Of a DNA stretch of 64,000 nt, positions 55,042 to 64,000 are shown piece after piece. Made by a program: the position numbers and the translations under genes. The stretch is from the NCBI RefSeq assembly GCF_000424685.1, contig NZ_AUKJ01000016.1, forward strand, positions 248,001-312,000, given 5' to 3'. The notes beneath the pieces are model-generated. The model saw nothing but the letters and a program-made list of their open reading frames with translations. It made no database searches and was not told the origin of the DNA. The stretch is from Methylococcus capsulatus str. Texas = ATCC 19069. Lineage in GTDB: Bacteria > Pseudomonadota > Gammaproteobacteria > Methylococcales > Methylococcaceae. Within the stretch, counting starts at the first letter, position 1, and the number at the start of each line of letters is the position of its first letter.

Positions 55042-55638
55042 ATGCTCGTAGTCGGTTTGACGGGCGGTATCGGCGCCGGCAAGTCCACGGTCGCCCGCAT
55101 GTTCGCCGCACGCGGCGTCGAGGTGTTCGAGGCGGACGAAGTGGCACACCGACTGCTGGAGCCGGGACAGCCGGCGCTCAAGGCCGTCGCCCGGGCGTTC
55201 GGCAGCGACATCCTCGGCGCGGACGGCAGACTGGACCGGGCGGCGCTGCGGCGCCGCGTGTTCGCCGAACCGAAGGCCCGCAAGCGTCTGGAAGGGATCG
55301 TACACCCCCTGGTCTATGCCGAACTCGCGCGTCTGGTGCTGGGAGCGGCAGGCAGCTATTGCGTGCTGTCCGTTCCGCTGTTGCTGGAGACGGGCCGGCG
55401 CCGGTTCGTGGACCGCCTGCTGGTCGTGGATTGTCCGGAAAGCCTCCAGATCGAGCGGGTGGTCCGGCGGAGCGGTCTGCGGCCCGAGGAGGTGCGGGCC
55501 ATCATGGCTGCCCAGGTCTCCCGCAGTGAGCGGCTGGCGGCGGCGGACGACGTCATCGTCAATGCCGCCGACACCGCCGGCCTGGAGGCGGAGGTGGATG
55601 CCTTGCACAGGCGCTACAGCCTTCTCGCCGCGGCTTGA
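55042..55638 (+). CDS. coaE: Dephospho-CoA kinase
   Basis: A 198-residue P-loop kinase catalysing the last step of coenzyme A synthesis. Walker A is GLTGGIGAGKST; other motifs are EVFEADEVAHRLLEPG, GIVHPLVYAEL, VLSVPLLLETGRRRFVDRLLVVDCP and the lid region. The ATG at 55042 lies 7 bases after pilD and gives the conserved N-terminus. pilD-coaE-zapD is a standard gammaproteobacterial order. Confidence 0.95.
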   Translation: MLVVGLTGGIGAGKSTVARMFAARGVEVFEADEVAHRLLEPGQPALKAVARAFGSDILGADGRLDRAALRRRVFAEPKARKRLEGIVHPLVYAELARLVLGAAGSYCVLSVPLLLETGRRRFVDRLLVVDCPESLQIERVVRRSGLRPEEVRAIMAAQVSRSERLAAADDVIVNAADTAGLEAEVDALHRRYSLLAAA

Positions 55639-55739
55639 CTAATGGGGACCAAAGTTGACAATGTCGCCGTCGACCGATCGTCCGGTCCGACGATCCCGCG
55701 GGCATATCCCTATCCCCCAATCCGACCGGTTTCCCGAAC

Positions 55740-56507
55740 TTGAAGAATCAAATCGTTTATGAGTTTCCGTTGAACGAACGGATGCGCTTGTTTATGCGCC
55801 TGGAGCAACTGTTCCGTCAGGCCCGGCATTTCAACCAGGGCGGTTCGGTCTGGGATTGCCGTGCGGTCGTGGCGACCTTGAACGAGATCGTCGCGCTGCT
55901 CGCCCGCAATGACATCAAGTCGGAGCTGCTCAAGGAACTCGATCGGCTCGGCGGCGGGTTGGGCAAGATGCAGGGCAACCAGCATATCGACCAGGCCGCA
56001 TTGGCGACGGTGCTCGGCCAGATCGATGCCGCCGCCCAGCGCATCTACGGCCATAGCGGACGGATCGGCTATCAGGTGATGGAGAACGAGCTGTTCAAAT
56101 CGGTCGCGCAGCGGACGGCGATTCCGGGCGGCACCTGTTCGTTCGATCTGCCGGGTTATCATTTCTGGCTGGAGCGGGACGTCGAGCGGCGAAGGAACGA
56201 GGCCACCGAATGGCTGGACTGTTTCCATCCCGTCCAGGAGGGGATCGCGCTCATCCTCGGGTTGCTCCGTGACAGTGCCGCCGGCATCTGGGAAACCGCC
56301 CATGGTGGATTCTTCCAGAAAAATCTGGATCATGCCGCGGCGGTGCAGCTGCTGCGTGTTGCGGTGCCGATCGAGTTGCCCTATTTCGCCGAAATCAGCG
56401 GCAGTAAGCACCGTTTCACGGTCCGTTTCCTCACCGGCCTGTCGAACGAGCGTCCCGTCCAGTGCAGTGAGGATGTGCCTTTCCAGCTGACCGTCTGTCT
56501 GCTTTGA
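55740..56507 (+). CDS. zapD: Cell division protein ZapD (FtsZ-ring associated)
   Basis: A 255-residue cytoplasmic protein that cross-links FtsZ filaments. The N-terminal [21 protein letters not shown] matches the family, with an all-helical first half and beta-rich C-terminal half ([19 protein letters not shown]). The start is TTG at 55740, giving [13 protein letters not shown] in register with E. coli ZapD; no upstream ATG fits. A 101-base gap to coaE could hold its own promoter. Confidence 0.92.
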   Translation: MKNQIVYEFPLNERMRLFMRLEQLFRQARHFNQGGSVWDCRAVVATLNEIVALLARNDIKSELLKELDRLGGGLGKMQGNQHIDQAALATVLGQIDAAAQRIYGHSGRIGYQVMENELFKSVAQRTAIPGGTCSFDLPGYHFWLERDVERRRNEATEWLDCFHPVQEGIALILGLLRDSAAGIWETAHGGFFQKNLDHAAAVQLLRVAVPIELPYFAEISGSKHRFTVRFLTGLSNERPVQCSEDVPFQLTVCLL

Positions 56508-56520
56508 AGCTCCATTGTCG

Positions 56521-56736
56521 ATGTCGCACATTTATACCGTCGTGCGTTGTCCCCGCTGCGGCAAGCCGGTACCCTGGAACGAAACGCAGAGATTCAGGCC
56601 ATTTTGCAGCGAACGTTGCCGGCTGATCGATCTGGGCAGTTGGGCCAACGAGGACTACGCCATTCCCGGTGAACCGATCGATCCGGCGGAGCCGTCCGAG
56701 GACCGGAACGGCGCGGAAGGACCCCCTACCGATTGA
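56521..56736 (+). CDS. yacG: DNA gyrase inhibitor YacG (zinc finger)
   Basis: A 71-residue protein that binds GyrB and inhibits gyrase in E. coli. Its single zinc finger uses [10 protein letters not shown] and [14 protein letters not shown] (C-x2-C...C-x3-C). The C-terminal tail is acidic and disordered. ATG at 56521 is preferred to the TTG two codons earlier. It begins 13 bases after zapD and converges with cysG. Confidence 0.93.
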   Translation: MSHIYTVVRCPRCGKPVPWNETQRFRPFCSERCRLIDLGSWANEDYAIPGEPIDPAEPSEDRNGAEGPPTD

Positions 56737-56748
56737 GCCGGGCCCCTG

Positions 56749-58173
56749 TCAGCCGTTTCCGGACCTTCCCTCGGTTTCCTGGCGGCTGCGGTACCAGGCG
56801 AGTTTTTTCCGCAGCCCTACCACCTCGCCGATGATGATCAGGGTGGGGGCCTTGATTCCCGCGTCGGCGACTTTGTCCGGGAGCGTTTCCAGCGTGGCGG
56901 TCAAGACCTTCTGGTCGCGGGTGGTGCCCTGCTGGATCAGCGCTGCAGGACGGGATGGCGGCGCGCCGTGGCGGATCAGTTCGGCGCAGATCTGTGGCAG
57001 GCCCTGTAAGCCCATGTACACCACCACGGTCTGGTGGGGTTGGACCAGCTGAGACCAGTCCAGATCCTGCAGGGTTCCATCCTTCAGGTGGCCGGCGACG
57101 AACACGCAGGCATGCGCATGGGCGCGGTGGGTCAGGGGGATGCCGGCATAGGCGGCGCATCCCGACGCCGCCGTGATTCCCGGGACGACCTGGAATGGGA
57201 TGCCGCAGGCCATCAGGGTTTCGATCTCTTCGCCGCCCCGGCCGAAAATGAAGGGGTCGCCGCCTTTGAGGCGGACCACCCGGTTGCCTTCGGCGGCCAG
57301 ATTCGCCAGCAGGGCATTGATATCGTCCTGCGGGATGCTATGGCGGCTGCGTTCCTTGCCGGCATAGATGCGCCGCGCGTCCCGGCGCGCCAGCGCCAGG
57401 ATCTCGGCCGAGACCAGACGGTCATAGACGATGACGTCGGCTTCCTGGATCAGGCGCAGAGCGCGTAGCGTCAGGAGGTCCGGATCGCCGGGTCCCGCGC
57501 CGACCAGCGCGACCGAGCCCCACGCCGGTCTTTCTTGCCGGGCGGCTGCGTCCGCTGCTTCGAGCAGCACGCGCTCTGCGTCCTCGGCGCGCCCCTGCAG
57601 CGCCAGTTCTGCGGCTGGCCCCTCCAGTGTCCGCTCCCAGAAATGGCGGCGGGCGCGCGGTTCGGGAATCGCCTGCCGGACCCGTTCCCGCAAGTCGGCG
57701 GCGAGCCGGGCCAGCGTACCGAAACGGGAGGGAATACAGGCCTCGATGCGGGTGCGAAGCTGCCGGGCCAACACGGGTGAGGCGCCACCGGTGGAAACCG
57801 CGACCAGCACCGGCGAGCGGTCGATGATGGCCGGGAAGATGAAGTCGCACAGGTCGGGGCAATCGACCACGTTGACCGGGATGCCGTGTCGCCGCGCAGC
57901 GGTTGCGACGGCGGCATTGACCGCGCGGTCGTCGGTTGCCGCAATGATCAGCCGGAAACCTTCGCTGTCGGTCGCCTCGAAAACTTTGGTACGTAGTCGG
58001 ATCAGGCCGCGGTCGGCGAGTTCGACGATGACCGCTTCGGCGCTGGCGGCGATCACGGTGACTGCTGCGCCCGCATCGAGCAGCAGGCCGAGTTTGCGGA
58101 CGGCGACCTCGCCGCCCCCCACGATCAGGCAGGGGAGGTCGCGAAGCTTGAGGAAAATCGGCAGGTAATCCAT
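56749..58173 (-). CDS. cysG: Siroheme synthase CysG (trifunctional)
   Basis: A 474-residue enzyme that turns uroporphyrinogen III into siroheme for sulfite and nitrite reductases. Residues 1-150 form the NAD-binding precorrin-2 dehydrogenase/ferrochelatase half (CLIVGGGEVAVRKLGLLLDAGA). Residues about 215-460 form the SAM-dependent methyltransferase half with VGAGPGDPDLLTLRAL, VRLKGGDPFIFGRGGEE and VVPGITAASGCAAYAGIPLTHR. Length is slightly more than E. coli CysG (457). It is divergent from the TusA-like gene. Confidence 0.94.
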   Translation of the reverse strand: MDYLPIFLKLRDLPCLIVGGGEVAVRKLGLLLDAGAAVTVIAASAEAVIVELADRGLIRLRTKVFEATDSEGFRLIIAATDDRAVNAAVATAARRHGIPVNVVDCPDLCDFIFPAIIDRSPVLVAVSTGGASPVLARQLRTRIEACIPSRFGTLARLAADLRERVRQAIPEPRARRHFWERTLEGPAAELALQGRAEDAERVLLEAADAAARQERPAWGSVALVGAGPGDPDLLTLRALRLIQEADVIVYDRLVSAEILALARRDARRIYAGKERSRHSIPQDDINALLANLAAEGNRVVRLKGGDPFIFGRGGEEIETLMACGIPFQVVPGITAASGCAAYAGIPLTHRAHAHACVFVAGHLKDGTLQDLDWSQLVQPHQTVVVYMGLQGLPQICAELIRHGAPPSRPAALIQQGTTRDQKVLTATLETLPDKVADAGIKAPTLIIIGEVVGLRKKLAWYRSRQETEGRSGNG

Positions 58174-58221
58174 GGAACGGCTTTTGTTAGAATGAGGCCC
58201 CGGGCAACGGAGTCAAAAAAC

Positions 58222-58452
58222 ATGATCGTCATCGACCAGGAGCTGGATACCAGCGGGCTGATGTGTCCGCTGCCACTGCTGCGCCTGAAAAAGGCCCTGC
58301 AGACTCTGGGCAGCGGCCAGACCGTGCGTGTACGGGCGACCGATCCCGCATCGGTCCTCGATTTCGGCGTCTATCTCGAACAGGCGGGCCATGTGCTCGT
58401 CGATTATGCCGAAGAGGCCGGGACGCACCTTTTCCTCATCCGCAAAGGCTAA
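58222..58452 (+). CDS. TusA/SirA-family sulfur-carrier-like protein
   Basis: A 76-residue protein with the diagnostic N-terminal motif LDTSGLMCPLPLLRLKKAL, whose Cys (in CPLP) carries persulfide in TusA. The fold is a small alpha/beta sandwich ending LFLIRKG. TusA proteins pass sulfur for tRNA 2-thiouridine synthesis or other cofactors. It sits head-to-head with cysG (48-base spacer), linking two sulfur-related functions. Whether it is the true TusA orthologue cannot be decided here. Confidence 0.88.
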   Translation: MIVIDQELDTSGLMCPLPLLRLKKALQTLGSGQTVRVRATDPASVLDFGVYLEQAGHVLVDYAEEAGTHLFLIRKG

Positions 58453-58460
58453 GAGGATCG

Positions 58461-59123
58461 TCAGGCCGCTCGCAGGCTGATCACCGGCCAGCCCCGTTGC
58501 TGGGCCGTGCGGTGCAGCACTGGGTCGGGGTCCACCGCCACGGGATGGGCGACACGCGAGAGCAAGGGAATGTCGTTGTGGGAATCGCTGTAGAACCAGG
58601 TGTCTTCCAGGTCGTGACCGTCGTTGTCCGCCAGCCAGGCCGAAAGCCGCTGGACCTTGCCCTCCTGGAAGGACGGGATGCCCTCGACCCGGCCCGTGTA
58701 GCGGCCTTCGCGGAGCTCGGGCTCGGTGGCGATGAGGTTGTCGATGCCGTACAGCCGCACGATGGGTTCGGTCACGAAGCGGTTGGTAGCGGTGATGACC
58801 AGGAGCGTATGGCCGGCCGAGCGGTGCCGTTCGACCAGCTCCCGCGCCGCCGTTTGCATGATCGGCAGGATTTTTTCTTCGATGAATGATTCACGCCAGC
58901 GAAACAACTGCTCGGGGTCGTTTTCCCTCAGCGGGCGCAAGGCGAACTCCAGGAATTCGCCGATATCCAGTGTGCCGTTCTTGTAGGCTTCATAGAAACG
59001 GGTGTTGGCCATTTCATAGATCTCGGGATCGACGATGCCCCGGTCCACCAGGAAGCGCCCCCACAGGTAGTCGCTGTCGCCGGCGAGCAACGTGTTGTCG
59101 AGGTCGAATATTGCCAGAGTCAC
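58461..59123 (-). CDS. HAD-superfamily phosphatase (subfamily IB, SerB-like)
   Basis: A 220-residue HAD hydrolase. Motif I FDLDNTLL has the nucleophile Asp, motif II is VITATN and motif III/IV is [12 protein letters not shown]. The helical cap is of the PSP-like IB subfamily. Relatives include phosphoserine phosphatase and CicA-like proteins; the substrate cannot be assigned from sequence. It is cytoplasmic and converges with the TusA-like gene, 8 bases apart. Confidence 0.88.
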   Translation of the reverse strand: MTLAIFDLDNTLLAGDSDYLWGRFLVDRGIVDPEIYEMANTRFYEAYKNGTLDIGEFLEFALRPLRENDPEQLFRWRESFIEEKILPIMQTAARELVERHRSAGHTLLVITATNRFVTEPIVRLYGIDNLIATEPELREGRYTGRVEGIPSFQEGKVQRLSAWLADNDGHDLEDTWFYSDSHNDIPLLSRVAHPVAVDPDPVLHRTAQQRGWPVISLRAA

Positions 59124-59310
59124 GGGTTTCCTTTACATTCCAAATACATTGACGGAATTTCGCAGCGGTGTACTGCTTCGTCTGCCTTCGAGCCTTTCCA
59201 CCGGGTCCTTTGGGGCGGTGGCAGGGGCGATGGCCGGCGGAACGACGCTATGGCACTTGCGACCGGGAACAGTATACCAGTTGGAGATTATGGGCGGATT
59301 AGCGGGAGAT

Positions 59311-59886
59311 ATGATCGATGCCGAGGGCTATCGCTTGAATGTCGGCATCATCCTCAGCAACGACGAGGGCCGGGTGTTCTGGGCGCGCCGGGCGGGCATG
59401 CGGTCATGGCAGTTCCCTCAGGGAGGCATCAAGGTCGATGAAGACCCGGATGCCGCGATGTTCCGCGAGCTTTACGAGGAAGTGGGCCTGGAGCGCCAGT
59501 ACGTCGAAATCATCGCCCGCACCAAGGGCTGGTTGCGCTACCAGCTTCCGGAGCGCTTCATCCGCCGGCGCTCTTATCCACTTTGCATCGGCCAGAAGCA
59601 GATCTGGTACATCCTGCGTCTGACCGGAACCGATGCCAACATCCGGTTGGACTGTTCCGAGCGTCCGGAGTTCGACCGCTGGTGCTGGGTCGATTACTGG
59701 CATCCCTTGAGCGACGTCGTTTATTTCAAGCGGGAAGTCTACCGCCAGGCCTTGAGCGAACTGCAGCGGGCTTTGCAGGCCGGCCGGCCGGCCGGCGCTC
59801 AGGCCGTGTCCGATGCCGGCGGTACCGCGACCCGGCAGATCCCCGTGGCCACCGAACCGTCCGGACCCAGCTCGAGCCAGCGGTAG
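59311..59886 (+). CDS. rppH: RNA pyrophosphohydrolase RppH (Nudix)
   Basis: A 191-residue Nudix enzyme that removes pyrophosphate from mRNA 5' ends to trigger decay. The Nudix box runs from [14 protein letters not shown] to RELYEEVGL. The N-terminal [17 protein letters not shown] and WQFPQGG match RppH; GGGAG precedes the ATG at 59311. The C-terminal 40 residues are low-complexity. The last 88 bases overlap cpdA on the opposite strand, so this tail may be a by-product of the overlap. Confidence 0.93.
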   Translation: MIDAEGYRLNVGIILSNDEGRVFWARRAGMRSWQFPQGGIKVDEDPDAAMFRELYEEVGLERQYVEIIARTKGWLRYQLPERFIRRRSYPLCIGQKQIWYILRLTGTDANIRLDCSERPEFDRWCWVDYWHPLSDVVYFKREVYRQALSELQRALQAGRPAGAQAVSDAGGTATRQIPVATEPSGPSSSQR

Positions 59887-60578
59887 CCAGGCCGTTCCGC
59901 ATCCAGCGCGAAGGTCTGGCTGGCGGGGCGGAACTGGATGCAGGTCGAGGGGGTCCCCAGCACCCGCGTTCCCTCGATCTCCACGTCCGCGACCTGATGC
60001 GTATGGCCGTGCACGACCGCCTTGACCTGCGGGTGCCGGCGGAGGACGGCGAAAAACTCGCCGGCATTGTCCAGGATCATCGTGTCCATCCAGGCGCTCC
60101 CCGAGGGAACGGGATGGTGATGCAGGGCGACGAGGGTGTGCAGCGACGGATGGCGGCTCAGGGTCCGTTCCAGCAGGTCGAACTGTCCCGTCGACAAGGA
60201 ACCGCCGGCCGAGCCGGGTACGGTGCTGTCCAGGCAGACGATCAGCCAGCGGCCTCGCCGGATCACGGGTTGGTGCAGCAGCGGCGTGGATTCCAGGACG
60301 TGGCGGGCGAGCGCGGGTTCGTCGTGATTCCCCGGCAGCCAGTGGCACGGCGCCGGCAGTGCGGCACAAATCCCGGCGAGCCGCCGGTAGCTTTGCGGTA
60401 CCGGCTCCTGCGCCAGGTCGCCGGTGAACAGGACCAGGTCGAAGCGGCGCCGGTTCGCATGGTCGATGACGGCGCCCAGGCTGGCCGCGCTGTCACTGCC
60501 GTAAAACCGGGACTCCGCGTCGGGCAGGATGTGCGAATCGGTGAGCTGGAGGAGGCACAGCGTTCCGGAGTCCGGCAT
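59799..60578 (-). CDS. cpdA: 3',5'-cyclic-nucleotide phosphodiesterase-like metallophosphatase (CpdA/Icc)
   Basis: A 259-residue class III phosphodiesterase/metallophosphoesterase. Metal motifs are [28 protein letters not shown] and VHGHTHQ, the complete dimetal set. The length and the [16 protein letters not shown] segment resemble E. coli CpdA, which hydrolyses cAMP. It is the last gene of a minus-strand run ilvD-argE-argA-cpdA, starting 5 bases after argA. Confidence 0.88.
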   Translation of the reverse strand: MPDSGTLCLLQLTDSHILPDAESRFYGSDSAASLGAVIDHANRRRFDLVLFTGDLAQEPVPQSYRRLAGICAALPAPCHWLPGNHDEPALARHVLESTPLLHQPVIRRGRWLIVCLDSTVPGSAGGSLSTGQFDLLERTLSRHPSLHTLVALHHHPVPSGSAWMDTMILDNAGEFFAVLRRHPQVKAVVHGHTHQVADVEIEGTRVLGTPSTCIQFRPASQTFALDAERPGYRWLELGPDGSVATGICRVAVPPASDTA

Positions 60579-60583
60579 GGTGT

Positions 60584-61930
60584 TCAGCTTTTTCGGGGAA
60601 CTTCACATGGCCTGATCGTCTTGATCAGCACCTGGGAGTTGCGCTCGGGGCTGTAACTGGCACGCCGCTGCGCAGGCAGGTCCGTGAGTGAGGCGGGCTC
60701 GAAACCGCGTTCGCGGAACCACTGCATGGCCTGGGTGGTCAGTGCGAAGAGCCGCGCCAGGCCGAGCTTGCGGGCCCGCTGCTCGATGAATTCCAGCAGC
60801 CTTTCGCCCCGGCTTTCGCCCCGGTATTCGGGGTGCAGGGCGAGGCAGGCGAACTCGCCCACGGATTCGGCCGGAAATGGATGCAGGGCGGCGCAGCCTA
60901 CGATCAGTCCGTCGCGCTCGATGACGACGTAGTCCTCGATTTCAGTCTCCAGGCGTTCACGGGAGCGGTTCACCAAGGCGCCGGTCTGTTCGAGCGGCCG
61001 GATCAGATCCAGGATGCCGACCACGTCGTTGATGCGGGCCGGGCGCAATTCCTCGAACGGATTGGCGCTGACGAGGGTGCCGACGCCGTCGCGGGTGAAC
61101 AGCTCCAGCAGCAGGGCGCCGTCGATGTGGCGGTCCAGCAGATGGGCGCGGGCCACGCCGGAGCGGCAGGCCTTGAGGGCGGCGGCCAGGTGGGCGGCCA
61201 CGCCCGGTTCCGCCGGGCCGCCGCGTTCCAGCAGACGCTCGGCTTCCTGCACCGTGATCTGGTGGATCATCCGGCCGTCGGGACCGGCGCAGGGCTGTTC
61301 CATCAGCAACAGAAGCTTGTCGGCCCCGAGGGCTCCGGCCACGGCAGTCGCCACCTCCTCGGCGCTGAGGTTGAAGATTTCCCCGGTGGGGGAATAGCCG
61401 AGCGGAGACACCAGAACCACGCTGCCTTCGTCCAGCAGCCGGCGCATCGCCCCGGCGTCCACCCGGCGCACCTCGCCGGTGTAGCCGAAATCCACGCCGT
61501 CGCGTACGCCCAAAGGTTTGGCGACCACGAAATTGCCCGAGGCCACCCGGATCCGTGCCCCGGCCATGGGTGAATTGGCGGCGCCCATCGACAGCAGGGC
61601 CTCGATCTCGACACGGACGGCGCCGGCGGCCTCCTGCACGCATTCCAGCCCGGTCGCATCGGTGATCCGCAGACCCTGGTGGTAGCGCAGTTCCGCACCG
61701 CGGCTGCGCAGGCGCCGCTCGACCTGAGGACGGGTACCGTGCACCAGCACCAGCCCGACTCCCAAGCTGTGGAGCAGGGCGAAGTCGTGGACCAGCTCCG
61801 CGAAGCGCCCATCGGTCAGGGCTTCGCCGCCGAAACTGACGACGAAGGTGCGGTTCCGGTGCGCATGGATGTAGGGAGCGGCGCTACGGAGCCAGCGTAC
61901 GAAGGTCTGGGGAGCTATGTCTGGATTCAT
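60584..61930 (-). CDS. argA: N-acetylglutamate synthase ArgA
   Basis: A 448-residue enzyme for the first step of arginine synthesis. Residues 1-290 form the amino-acid-kinase domain (VVSFGGEALTDGRF, LGVGLVLVHGTRPQVERRL), the arginine-sensing part. Residues about 300-435 form the GNAT acetyltransferase domain with LALHPEYRGESRGERLLEFIEQRA, the acetyl-CoA loop. The N-terminus FVRWLRSAAPYIHAHRNRTFV matches ArgA. It starts 16 bases after argE on the same strand. Confidence 0.95.
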   Translation of the reverse strand: MNPDIAPQTFVRWLRSAAPYIHAHRNRTFVVSFGGEALTDGRFAELVHDFALLHSLGVGLVLVHGTRPQVERRLRSRGAELRYHQGLRITDATGLECVQEAAGAVRVEIEALLSMGAANSPMAGARIRVASGNFVVAKPLGVRDGVDFGYTGEVRRVDAGAMRRLLDEGSVVLVSPLGYSPTGEIFNLSAEEVATAVAGALGADKLLLLMEQPCAGPDGRMIHQITVQEAERLLERGGPAEPGVAAHLAAALKACRSGVARAHLLDRHIDGALLLELFTRDGVGTLVSANPFEELRPARINDVVGILDLIRPLEQTGALVNRSRERLETEIEDYVVIERDGLIVGCAALHPFPAESVGEFACLALHPEYRGESRGERLLEFIEQRARKLGLARLFALTTQAMQWFRERGFEPASLTDLPAQRRASYSPERNSQVLIKTIRPCEVPRKS

Positions 61931-61946
61931 CCCGAGCTATCCTCCG

Positions 61947-63113
61947 TCAGGGTGCCGGCGCGATGCAGTAGCGCTCGATGAGACCGCGGAGAATCGCAGT
62001 TGCAGGCTCGATGTGTTCCAGCGGGAGGTATTCGTCGGGCTGGTGGGCCTGTTCGATGTGGCCGGCGCCCAGGACCACGGTTTCCACGCCGAGCCGGGAC
62101 AGGAAGGGGGCCTCGGTGCCGAAGGACACCGCGCCGGCCCGGGCGTGACTGAGATGCTCGCAGCTGCGCACCAGATCGGCATCCGCCCGGGTCTCGAAAG
62201 CCGGCACGCCGCCGAACAGGGATTCGACGGAAAGCCCGAGCCGCGGCGAAGCCGGCAATGCCTGTCCCAGCCGCCGCTTCAGCAGGCTGCGGAGTTCCCC
62301 GATATCCATGCCGGGCAGAGGCCTCAGGTCGATGCTCAGCTCGCAATGGCCGCAGATGCGGTTGGGATTGTCGCCGCCGTGGATGGCGCCGAGGTTCAGG
62401 GTCGGCACCGGCACGGCGAAGGCCGGATCGCGGTAGCGCTCCTGCAACTCCTCGCGGATGGCCAGCAGTTCGGAAATCACCCGGTGCATGCCCTCGATGG
62501 CGTTCGCGCCGAGGGCGGGATCGCTGGAGTGCCCGGTCTGGCCGCGGACGCGGATCGACTCCATCATGACGCCCTTGTGCATGCGAATGGGCCTGAGGCC
62601 GGTCGGTTCGCCGATCACGCAGCAGCGGGCCGGGGCGAGCTGTTCCGGCAGGAGCGCCTTGGCACCGGCCATGGAGCTCTCCTCGTCCGCCGTGGCGACC
62701 AGCAGCAGGGGCCTCCGCAGCGTAGCCGGGTCGATTTCGCTCGCAGCGGAGAGCACCAGAGCAAAGAAGGATTTCATGTCCGCACTGCCGAGGCCGTAGA
62801 TCCGCCCGTCCTTCTCGACCGCCGTGAACGGGTCGCTGTGCCAGCGGTCGGGATCGCAGGGCACCGTGTCGGTATGGCCGGACAGCGCCAGACCTCCGCC
62901 ACGTTCCGTCGGCCCGAGGCTGGCGATCAGGTTGGCCTTGCCGTGTGCCAGCGGCTGGATCGCGACGCGGAATCCCAGTGCTTCGGCCCATTCCGCCAGC
63001 AGGTCGATCACCGCCCGGTTGGACTGGTCGAAGCGCGGATCGGTGCAACTGACCGAAGGCCGGGCGATCAGCGCCCGGATCATCTCGCGCAGGGACGGCA
63101 GGCGCCGGGCCAT
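61947..63113 (-). CDS. argE: Acetylornithine deacetylase ArgE (M20)
   Basis: A 388-residue zinc-dependent deacetylase releasing ornithine from N-acetylornithine. M20 features are LALSGHTDTVPCD, GLGSADMKSFFALVL, TADEESSMAGAKAL with catalytic Glu-Glu, CVIGEPTGLRPIRMHKGV and the C-terminal GAGHIEQAHQPDEYL. It begins 16 bases after ilvD and is probably co-transcribed with argA, giving two arginine-pathway genes in tandem. Confidence 0.94.
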   Translation of the reverse strand: MARRLPSLREMIRALIARPSVSCTDPRFDQSNRAVIDLLAEWAEALGFRVAIQPLAHGKANLIASLGPTERGGGLALSGHTDTVPCDPDRWHSDPFTAVEKDGRIYGLGSADMKSFFALVLSAASEIDPATLRRPLLLVATADEESSMAGAKALLPEQLAPARCCVIGEPTGLRPIRMHKGVMMESIRVRGQTGHSSDPALGANAIEGMHRVISELLAIREELQERYRDPAFAVPVPTLNLGAIHGGDNPNRICGHCELSIDLRPLPGMDIGELRSLLKRRLGQALPASPRLGLSVESLFGGVPAFETRADADLVRSCEHLSHARAGAVSFGTEAPFLSRLGVETVVLGAGHIEQAHQPDEYLPLEHIEPATAILRGLIERYCIAPAP

Positions 63114-63129
63114 GGTCGCCGTGACGGTG

Positions 63130-64000
<871 letters not shown>

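Overview
The window looks like chromosomal DNA of a GC-rich gammaproteobacterium. Several blocks carry classic gammaproteobacterial gene order: comM-rep, ubiK beside glnK-amtB, lptF-lptG divergent from pepA-holC-valS, and pilB-pilC-pilD-coaE-zapD-yacG. High GC, an ammonium/PII operon, a rhodanese-ankyrin/LRV gene pair of the kind seen in diazotrophs, tandem GH57 enzymes and a membrane-tethered copper protein cluster would fit a Methylococcus-like methanotroph. That assignment is inference, because no methane monooxygenase gene lies in the window.

Layout. 1-550: a degraded IS3-type transposase fragment at the left edge, then a terminator and tRNA-Pro(GGG)/tRNA-Arg(CCG), all on the minus strand. 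0.5-4.4 kb: rep, comM and ubiK (minus). 4.4-6.5 kb: glnK-amtB behind a readable sigma-54 promoter. 6.7-12 kb: redox genes (trxC, a DUF2892 protein, a glutaredoxin) and an RND efflux pair. 12.2-15.6 kb: three consecutive genes, each with a secretion signal and a C-terminal membrane anchor: a small protein with a predicted N-terminal histidine, a multicopper oxidase and a cupredoxin. 15.6-21.1 kb: asparagine synthetase, two glycosyltransferases and a DegT aminotransferase, probably a polysaccharide locus. 21.4-25.4 kb: ppx, an ABC-2 transporter pair and an FNR-type regulator. 25.6-28.4 kb: two GH57 glycosidases. 28.5-30.1 kb: rhodanese-ankyrin and Fe-S LRV proteins. 30-33 kb: two lytic transglycosylases and a lipoprotein. 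33.1-35.1 kb: an outer-membrane porin with an NtrC-like box and a sigma-54 promoter, plus a small Lys/Ala-rich exported protein. 35.1-36.5 kb: a TolC-family protein. 37.0-42.4 kb: a three-gene operon led by a 1407-residue membrane-embedded single-module NRPS of the Pls/PosA type, followed by a beta-barrel protein and a lipoprotein, flanked by gene-poor DNA. 43.4 kb onward: mostly conserved housekeeping genes (RDD protein, lptFG, pepA, holC, valS, type IV pilus assembly, coaE, zapD, yacG, cysG, a TusA-like protein, a HAD phosphatase, rppH, cpdA, argA, argE and the 3' half of ilvD).

The parts most likely to be under-described are the tail-anchored copper triad (12.2-15.5 kb), the Pls-type NRPS operon (37.0-42.4 kb) and the apparently nitrogen-controlled porin unit (33.1-35.1 kb). 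The glnK and porin promoters share the same -24/-12 architecture, which suggests one NtrC/sigma-54 regulon acting at two places in the window.
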